Positions 58,861 to 64,000 of a stretch of DNA of 64,000 nt are shown piece after piece (within the stretch, counting starts at the first letter, position 1; every line of letters starts with the position of its first letter). The position numbers and the translations under genes are program-made. The notes under the pieces were generated by a model. It did no database searches. It saw only the letters and a list, made by a program, of their open reading frames with translations, and was not told where the DNA came from. Source of the stretch: Enterobacter hormaechei subsp. hoffmannii (lineage in GTDB: Bacteria; Pseudomonadota; Gammaproteobacteria; Enterobacterales; Enterobacteriaceae); the NCBI RefSeq assembly GCF_001729745.1, contig NZ_CP017186.1:4278001-4342000 (forward strand), in the 5' to 3' direction.

Positions 58861-60366
58861 ATGAGTGAAAAAGAGCCCTTCTGGCTGGGTATCGATTGTG
58901 GCGGTACTTATCTGAAAGCCGGTTTATACAACAGCCAGGGCAAAGAAGTCTGTATTGAACGCCGCTCAGTGGCCACGCTCAGCCCACGCGCTGGCTACGC
59001 CGAGCGGGATATGCACCAGCTCTGGCAGCACTGCCACAAAACCGTCGCCCTGCTGCTTAAAAATTCAGGCGCTGACGGCGGTCAGATTAAAGGCGTTGGC
59101 ATTTCAGCCCAGGGCAAGGGGCTATTTTTGCTCGATAAACAGGATCGCCCCCTGGGTAACGCCATACTCTCCTCCGATCGCCGTGCGCTGGAGATCGTGC
59201 AACGCTGGCAGCAGGACGGTATACCCGAAAAGCTCTATCCGCATACTCGCCAGACGCTGTGGACGGGGCATCCGGCCTCACTCCTGCGCTGGGTTAAAGA
59301 GAACGAGCCGCAGCGGTATCAGCAAATCGGCAGCGTGATGATGGCGCACGATTACCTGCGCTGGTGTCTGACCGGGGTCAAAGGCTGCGAAGAGAGCAAC
59401 ATCTCGGAATCCAATCTCTACAACATGAATATCGGGCAGTACGATCCGCAGCTCACGCGCTGGCTCGGCATCAGCGACATTGACGGTGCCCTGCCGCCTA
59501 TTATCGGTTCAGCAGAAATTTGCGGGGAAATCACCGCTCAGGCAGCCGCACTGACCGGTCTCACGGCGGGTACTCCCGTCGTTGGTGGACTGTTTGATGT
59601 GGTTTCCACCGCGATCTGCGCCGGGCTGCATGACGAAAATACGCTGAATGCCGTAATGGGGACCTGGGCCGTGACCAGTGGGATTGCCCACGGCATCCGC
59701 GACAACGAGCCGTTCCCCTACGTCTATGGCCGCTATGTCCATCCGCAGCAGTTCATCGTTCACGAAGCCAGCCCCACCTCGTCCGGCAACCTGGAATGGC
59801 TGACGGCCCAATGGGGCGAAATGTCATTCGATGAGATTAACCACGCCGTGGCCAGCCTGCCAAAAGCTGAAAGCGATGTGTTCTTCCTGCCTTTCCTCTA
59901 CGGCAGCAACGCCGGACTGGAGATGACCAGCGGCTTCTATGGTTTGCAGGCGCTGCATACCCGCGCGCACCTCCTCCAGGCGGTTTATGAAGGGGTGGTA
60001 TTCAGCCACATGACCCACCTCAACCGTATGCTCGAACGCTTTCCCCACGTGCAGACCCTGCGCGTGACGGGCGGCCCCACCCATTCGGACGTGTGGATGC
60101 AGATGCTCGCGGACGTCAGCGGCCTGGCGATTGAACTCCCGCAGGTGGAAGAGACCGGCTGTTCCGGTGCGGCGCTGGCCGCGCTCGTCGGTACAGGTCT
60201 CTATCCCGATTTTTACGCCGCTCAGCGCGCCCTCAGGCATGACATCCGGATGATTGAACCTGACATGCGTGCCCATGCCGCCTACCAGCGCAAATATCAC
60301 CGTTACCAGCTACTGATTTCAGCATTACAGGGCTATCACGCCCGTGTTAAGGAGTACGACCTATGA
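58861..60366 (+). CDS. lyxK: L-xylulokinase LyxK (YiaP), FGGY family
   Basis: Carbohydrate kinase; E. coli LyxK phosphorylates L-xylulose, and 3-keto-L-gulonate as an additional substrate. 501 residues against 498. N-terminal phosphate loop LGIDCGGTYLKAGLYN, catalytic region VGGLFDVVSTAICAG and FGGY C-terminal motif VTGGPTHSDVWMQMLADVSG. Its stop overlaps sgbH by 4 bases. Confidence 0.93.
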   Translation: MSEKEPFWLGIDCGGTYLKAGLYNSQGKEVCIERRSVATLSPRAGYAERDMHQLWQHCHKTVALLLKNSGADGGQIKGVGISAQGKGLFLLDKQDRPLGNAILSSDRRALEIVQRWQQDGIPEKLYPHTRQTLWTGHPASLLRWVKENEPQRYQQIGSVMMAHDYLRWCLTGVKGCEESNISESNLYNMNIGQYDPQLTRWLGISDIDGALPPIIGSAEICGEITAQAAALTGLTAGTPVVGGLFDVVSTAICAGLHDENTLNAVMGTWAVTSGIAHGIRDNEPFPYVYGRYVHPQQFIVHEASPTSSGNLEWLTAQWGEMSFDEINHAVASLPKAESDVFFLPFLYGSNAGLEMTSGFYGLQALHTRAHLLQAVYEGVVFSHMTHLNRMLERFPHVQTLRVTGGPTHSDVWMQMLADVSGLAIELPQVEETGCSGAALAALVGTGLYPDFYAAQRALRHDIRMIEPDMRAHAAYQRKYHRYQLLISALQGYHARVKEYDL

Positions 60367-61016
60367 GCCGACCATTATTGCAGCTGGCGCTCGACCACAC
60401 CTCACTTCAGGCCGCGCAGCGGGATGTCGCGACGCTTTCCGATCACGTCGACATCGTCGAAGCCGGCACCATCCTGTGTCTGACCGAAGGGCTAAACGCC
60501 GTTCGCGCCCTGCGCGCTCAGTGTCCGGATAAAATTATCGTGGCGGACTGGAAAGTCGCCGATGCCGGAGAAACGCTGGCTGAGCAGGCGTTTGGCGCAG
60601 GCGCAAACTGGATGACCATCATCTGTGCCGCCCCGCTGGCCACCGTTGAACGTGGCCACGAGGTCGCACTGCGCGGCGGCGGCGAGATCCAGATGGAGCT
60701 GTTTGGCAACTGGACGCTGGACGACGCGCGCGCGTGGCACCGCATCGGGGTGAAGCAGGCGATATACCACCGCGGGCGCGACGCACAGGCCAGCGGCCAG
60801 CAGTGGGGCGAGGCGGATCTCAGCAAAATGAAGGCGTTGTCCGATATCGGGCTACAGCTTTCCATCACTGGCGGTATCACCCCCGCTGACCTGCCGCTGT
60901 TTAAGCAGATCAACGTCAAAGCCTTCATTGCCGGGCGCGCGCTGGCAGGCGCCGCCAATCCGCCGCAGGTGGCACAAGCATTCCATTCGCAAATTCGCGA
61001 CATCTGGGGAGAGTAA
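60363..61016 (+). CDS. sgbH: 3-keto-L-gulonate-6-phosphate decarboxylase SgbH (YiaQ)
   Basis: Orotidine-monophosphate-decarboxylase-superfamily TIM barrel giving L-xylulose 5-phosphate and CO2. 217 residues (E. coli 220). Active-site residues known from the family are all visible: Asp11 (LALDH), Glu33 (VEAGT), and Asp62, Lys64 and Asp67 ([10 protein letters not shown]). ATGA overlap with lyxK. A paralogue of UlaD/KGPDC. Confidence 0.95.
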   Translation: MSRPLLQLALDHTSLQAAQRDVATLSDHVDIVEAGTILCLTEGLNAVRALRAQCPDKIIVADWKVADAGETLAEQAFGAGANWMTIICAAPLATVERGHEVALRGGGEIQMELFGNWTLDDARAWHRIGVKQAIYHRGRDAQASGQQWGEADLSKMKALSDIGLQLSITGGITPADLPLFKQINVKAFIAGRALAGAANPPQVAQAFHSQIRDIWGE

Positions 61017-61018
61017 CC

Positions 61019-61879
61019 ATGCGTCAGCATCCGTTAGGCATTTACGAAAAAGCGCTGCCAAAAGATCTCTCCTGGCCGGAGCGCCTGGTTCTGGCAAAAA
61101 GCTGCGGCTTCGATTTTGTGGAGATGTCGGTGGATGAGACCGACGAGCGTTTATCGCGCCTTGAATGGAGTACCACGCAGCGCGCCTCTCTGGTGGAAGC
61201 GATGCTGGAGACCGGCGTGGCCATCCCGTCGATGTGCTTGTCTGCCCATCGTCGCTTCCCGTTTGGCAGCCGCGATGACACCGTGCGCGAACGCGCCCGC
61301 GAGATCATGACCAAAGCCATCCGGCTGGCCCGTGATTTGGGTATTCGCACCATCCAGCTTGCGGGTTATGACGTGTACTACGAGGAGCATGACGAGGGCA
61401 CGCAACAGCGCTTTGCCGAAGGGCTGGCGTGGGCCGTAGAGCAGGCCGCTTCCGCGCAGGTAATGCTGGCGGTAGAGATCATGGACACCGCGTTTATGAA
61501 CTCCATCAGCAAGTGGAAAAAGTGGGACGACATGCTCGCCTCGCCGTGGTTCAGCGTTTACCCGGACGTCGGCAACCTGAGCGCGTGGGGCAACGACGTC
61601 ACCGCCGAGCTGACGTTGGGCATTGACCGCATCGCCGCTATCCATCTGAAAGACACCCGGCCCGTAACCGAAAAAAGCCCCGGCCAGTTCCGCGATGTGC
61701 CGTTTGGCGAGGGCTGCGTCGATTTCGTTGGCGTGTTTAACACGCTGAATCAACTTAACTATCGCGGCGCATTTCTGATTGAAATGTGGACCGAGAAAGC
61801 CAAAGAGCCGGTACTGGAGATCATCCAGGCGCGCCGCTGGATTGAAGCCCGAATGCAGGAAGGAGGCATGACATGTTAG
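61019..61879 (+). CDS. sgbU: L-ribulose-5-phosphate (L-xylulose-5-phosphate) 3-epimerase SgbU (YiaR)
   Basis: Sugar-phosphate isomerase/epimerase-like TIM barrel converting L-xylulose 5-phosphate to L-ribulose 5-phosphate. 286 residues. Metal ligands by comparison with UlaE: Glu153 (LAVEIMD), Asp183 (YPDVGN), His209 (AAIHLKD) and Glu255 (FLIEMW). It begins 2 bases after sgbH and overlaps sgbE by 7 bases. Confidence 0.95.
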   Translation: MRQHPLGIYEKALPKDLSWPERLVLAKSCGFDFVEMSVDETDERLSRLEWSTTQRASLVEAMLETGVAIPSMCLSAHRRFPFGSRDDTVRERAREIMTKAIRLARDLGIRTIQLAGYDVYYEEHDEGTQQRFAEGLAWAVEQAASAQVMLAVEIMDTAFMNSISKWKKWDDMLASPWFSVYPDVGNLSAWGNDVTAELTLGIDRIAAIHLKDTRPVTEKSPGQFRDVPFGEGCVDFVGVFNTLNQLNYRGAFLIEMWTEKAKEPVLEIIQARRWIEARMQEGGMTC

Positions 61880-62568
61880 AACAACTCAAAGCCGAGGTGC
61901 TGGCGGCAAATCTCGCCCTGCCCGCCCACCAGCTGGTGACGTTCACCTGGGGCAACGTCAGCGCGGTTGACCGTGACAGCGGCATGATGGTGATCAAACC
62001 ATCCGGCGTGGAGTACGACGTGATGACCGCAGAAGATATGGTGGTGGTAAATATCGCCACGGGTAAAGTGGTCGAGGGGAGTAAAAAACCCTCCTCCGAC
62101 ACCCCGACCCATCTCGCGCTGTATCGTCGTTACCCGGAAATTGGCGGCATTGTGCATACCCATTCCCGCCACGCCACCATCTGGTCGCAGGCGGGGCAGG
62201 ATTTACCCGCGTGGGGAACGACGCACGCGGACTATTTCTACGGTGCGATCCCCTGCACGCGGCTGATGACCACGGCTGAAATCGCGGGTGAATATGAATA
62301 CCAGACGGGGGAAGTCATTATCAAAACCTTCGAGGAGCGCGACATAAGCCCGATGCAGGTCCCGGCGGTGCTGGTACACTCTCACGGCCCGTTTGCCTGG
62401 GGCAAAGACGCTGCCGATGCGGTACACAATGCCGTGGTGCTGGAAGAGTGCGCCTATATGGGGCTTTTCTCGCGCCAGCTTGCACCACAGCTTCCGGTTA
62501 TGCAGCAGGAATTGCTGGATAAGCATTACCTGCGCAAGCATGGCGCAAATGCCTATTACGGCCAGTAA
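61873..62568 (+). CDS. sgbE: L-ribulose-5-phosphate 4-epimerase SgbE (YiaS)
   Basis: Class II aldolase/epimerase that makes D-xylulose 5-phosphate for the pentose phosphate pathway. 231 residues, as in E. coli. Zinc ligands His95 and His97 (HTHSRH) and His171 (VHSHGPF), with Asp76 (SSDTPTH), equal the AraD set. Last gene of the yia operon; the next gene, on the opposite strand, ends directly at its stop codon. Confidence 0.95.
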   Translation: MLEQLKAEVLAANLALPAHQLVTFTWGNVSAVDRDSGMMVIKPSGVEYDVMTAEDMVVVNIATGKVVEGSKKPSSDTPTHLALYRRYPEIGGIVHTHSRHATIWSQAGQDLPAWGTTHADYFYGAIPCTRLMTTAEIAGEYEYQTGEVIIKTFEERDISPMQVPAVLVHSHGPFAWGKDAADAVHNAVVLEECAYMGLFSRQLAPQLPVMQQELLDKHYLRKHGANAYYGQ

Positions 62569-63387
62569 TCATCCGGAATTAATATGCTCTTTACAGTACC
62601 GCCGTTTCCAGACGGCGGGCGTTAACCCGGTATGTTTCGAGAATATCTGCCGGAAATAACCCACGTCATTAAAACCGCACCGGGTGGCCACTTCAGTTAA
62701 TGAGGCCGCATCGTTCAGCAACAATTTTTCAGCGGCCCTGACGCGCTGGCGGTGTATTGCCTCCGTCAGGGTTAAATGAAACGTCCGGCGAAATACTCGC
62801 CCCAGGTAATCTGCGTTGCAGTGCAGCTCTTTCGCCAGCTGTGAAGTGGATATGGGCAAATGAAAGTGAGTGCGGATAAGCTGTTTGGCCTTCCACGCCA
62901 TTGCTGCGCCCGCATCATCCGCTTTATCTTCATATCCCGGCGAGAGCGATATCTGCTGCAAAATTAACAGCAAAATTATCTCCAGCGCCTGGCTACGCTG
63001 TAATTTTTCCTGCTCGCTTAAAAACTGACGGAATAACGCAATAACATATTGCGGATCCCGCACGCTACAGTGTTGCTCAATCGACAGTGGCGTCGCACCT
63101 GGCAACGCAGGCAAGCCTTCATCCACCTCAAAATGCAGCCAGTAAAATTTGAGATCGCCCGGAAAATCTTCCACACCGACATGCCGCCGCTTCGGCCAAA
63201 GTAATAAACTCTCGCCGGCGTTTACCTCAAACAGCGTATTTTCCTCCTGGATCGTTAATGTCCCTTTTTCGACAAAGATTATCTCCCACGAAGATAATTT
63301 TCGTGCGGGATGACGACCCACGCCCCGGGAGATAAATAACCCGCCATTTTGAACCTTAATCGGAAGTGCTATGGATAATTCAAGCAT
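62569..63387 (-). CDS. AraC-family transcriptional regulator
   Basis: 272 residues. The N-terminal half is a cupin-like sugar-sensing domain (WEIIFVEKGTLTIQEENTLFEVNAGESLLLWP); the C-terminal ~100 residues carry the two helix-turn-helix units (STSQLAKELHCNADYLGRVFRRTF and SLTEVATRCGFNDVGYFRQIFSKHTGLTP). I cannot match it to a named E. coli gene. It is divergent from the GPH symporter at 63613 and probably regulates it. Its stop directly abuts the sgbE stop with no gap for a terminator. Confidence 0.88.
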   Translation of the reverse strand: MLELSIALPIKVQNGGLFISRGVGRHPARKLSSWEIIFVEKGTLTIQEENTLFEVNAGESLLLWPKRRHVGVEDFPGDLKFYWLHFEVDEGLPALPGATPLSIEQHCSVRDPQYVIALFRQFLSEQEKLQRSQALEIILLLILQQISLSPGYEDKADDAGAAMAWKAKQLIRTHFHLPISTSQLAKELHCNADYLGRVFRRTFHLTLTEAIHRQRVRAAEKLLLNDAASLTEVATRCGFNDVGYFRQIFSKHTGLTPAVWKRRYCKEHINSG

Positions 63388-63612
63388 GGATATTCAATTT
63401 CCCGCTTTTATGGTGGCTAATATTGCGTTTATTGTTTGATTATTAATAAATATCAGCAGAACAGCTCGATCAAACTCACAGTTTTACCATCAGGTCGGAA
63501 TCGTCATCTTTTTATACTTTTCCCTTCCCTTGTTGGACTGCCCGTTGAATGCAGAATAAATGGGGTACCTTGCACAAATACGATAAAAAATCGTTTATCG
63601 AGGAGTTACCCC
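63388..63612. promoter_or_regulatory. Divergent gap between AraC-type regulator and GPH symporter
   Basis: 225-base AT-rich gap. CGATCAAACTCACAG around 63466-63480 is a weak partial match to a CRP half-site pair. AGGAG stands seven bases before the symporter ATG. No AraC-type direct repeat could be assigned. Confidence 0.45.
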
Positions 63613-64000
63613 ATGACTTCCACACCGATTACAGACGCAGAAGTTGCAAAACAGGCAGCCGATGACCGACTGTCAGTCCGCGAGAAAATTGGCTACGGCC
63701 TGGGCGACGCGGGCGGCACGGTAATTACCTGCCTGATCATGAACTTCCTGACCTTTTTCTATACCGATGTATTTGGCCTGACGCCCGCGCTGGTGGGCAC
63801 GCTGTTTATTGCTCTTCGGGTATTTGACGCGATTTCCGATCCGGTGATGGGCGTGATTGCCGACCGCACGCAGAGCCGCTGGGGGCGTTTTCGTCCGTGG
63901 CAGCTGTGGGTCGCGCTTCCCATCGGGATCGTCGGCGTGCTGACCTTCACCGTCCCGGACGCCAGCATGGGCGTGAAAATCGCCTGGGCGTTCGGCACCT
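63613..64000 (+). CDS. GPH-family sugar:cation symporter, 5' part (cut by window end)
   Basis: 129 residues visible. After a polar N-terminus of about 25 residues comes the signature [12 protein letters not shown], then [14 protein letters not shown] and [21 protein letters not shown] with WGRFRPW, typical of glycoside-pentoside-hexuronide:cation symporters such as MelB, XylP/YicJ and YagG. The closest named relatives are xyloside transporters, but the substrate cannot be read from this part. Start ATG 63613 has AGGAG upstream. Often such genes precede a glycosidase; that would lie outside the window. Confidence 0.85.
   Translation, partial: MTSTPITDAEVAKQAADDRLSVREKIGYGLGDAGGTVITCLIMNFLTFFYTDVFGLTPALVGTLFIALRVFDAISDPVMGVIADRTQSRWGRFRPWQLWVALPIGIVGVLTFTVPDASMGVKIAWAFGT

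Overview
The window is a chromosomal segment of a member of the Enterobacteriaceae. It most resembles Enterobacter or a close relative such as Lelliottia or Leclercia, but the genus call is an inference. Almost every protein is recognisable as the orthologue of an Escherichia coli K-12 gene of the same or nearly the same length. The E. coli-type cellulose locus, the Klebsiella-type yia operon, ERIC and REP repeats, and a rRNA operon with a 1542-base 16S gene all fit. I see no transposase, integrase, prophage or CRISPR array.

Layout. (1) Bases 1-20528: tail of kdgK, a structured non-coding gap, yhjJ, dctA, yhjK (a degenerate-GGDEF/EAL protein), then the whole cellulose locus: bcsRQABZC on the minus strand and bcsEFG divergent on the plus strand. 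(2) 20562-22549: birA and murB. (3) 22682-28118: a complete rRNA operon on the minus strand (P1/P2, 16S, tRNA-Ile, tRNA-Ala, 23S, 5S, terminator). (4) 28168-35715: hemG, trkH, yigZ, pepQ and the divergent fadBA, followed by an ERIC element. (5) 35905-40541: glyQS, ysaB, wecH. (6) 40594-49640: xylose catabolism (xylAB), the ABC importer (xylFGH), the regulator xylR, and bax. (7) 49954-53943: malS, avtA and the ferredoxin-like ysaA. (8) 53947-62568: yiaJ and the operon yiaK-yiaL-yiaX1-yiaX2-lyxK-sgbH-sgbU-sgbE, the arrangement described in Klebsiella for aerobic L-ascorbate use. (9) 62569-64000: an AraC-type regulator and the start of a divergent GPH-family sugar symporter, cut by the window edge.

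How the genes work together. The bcs genes encode an inner-membrane c-di-GMP-activated cellulose synthase (BcsA/B), periplasmic cellulase (BcsZ), outer-membrane exporter (BcsC), accessory factors (BcsQ/R/E/F) and the phosphoethanolamine transferase BcsG; yhjK next door may adjust c-di-GMP locally. The xyl and yia blocks both deliver pentulose 5-phosphates to the pentose phosphate pathway: xylose through XylA/XylB, and diketo-gulonate/ascorbate-derived sugars through YiaK, LyxK, SgbH, SgbU and SgbE.

The most notable large-scale feature is synteny. In E. coli K-12 the flank of 16S seen here (hemG, trkH, fadBA) belongs to rrnA, whereas the flank of 5S (murB, birA) belongs to rrnB. The operon here therefore looks like an rrnA/rrnB recombinant, and the whole birA-to-fadA block sits between bcsG and glyS, which are separated by dpp and cspA genes in E. 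coli. Smaller points of interest are an ERIC-like element between the two spacer tRNAs, a hairpin-rich non-coding stretch beside kdgK, a recurring long inverted repeat in intergenic gaps, and yiaX1, a gene of unknown function inside the yia operon.
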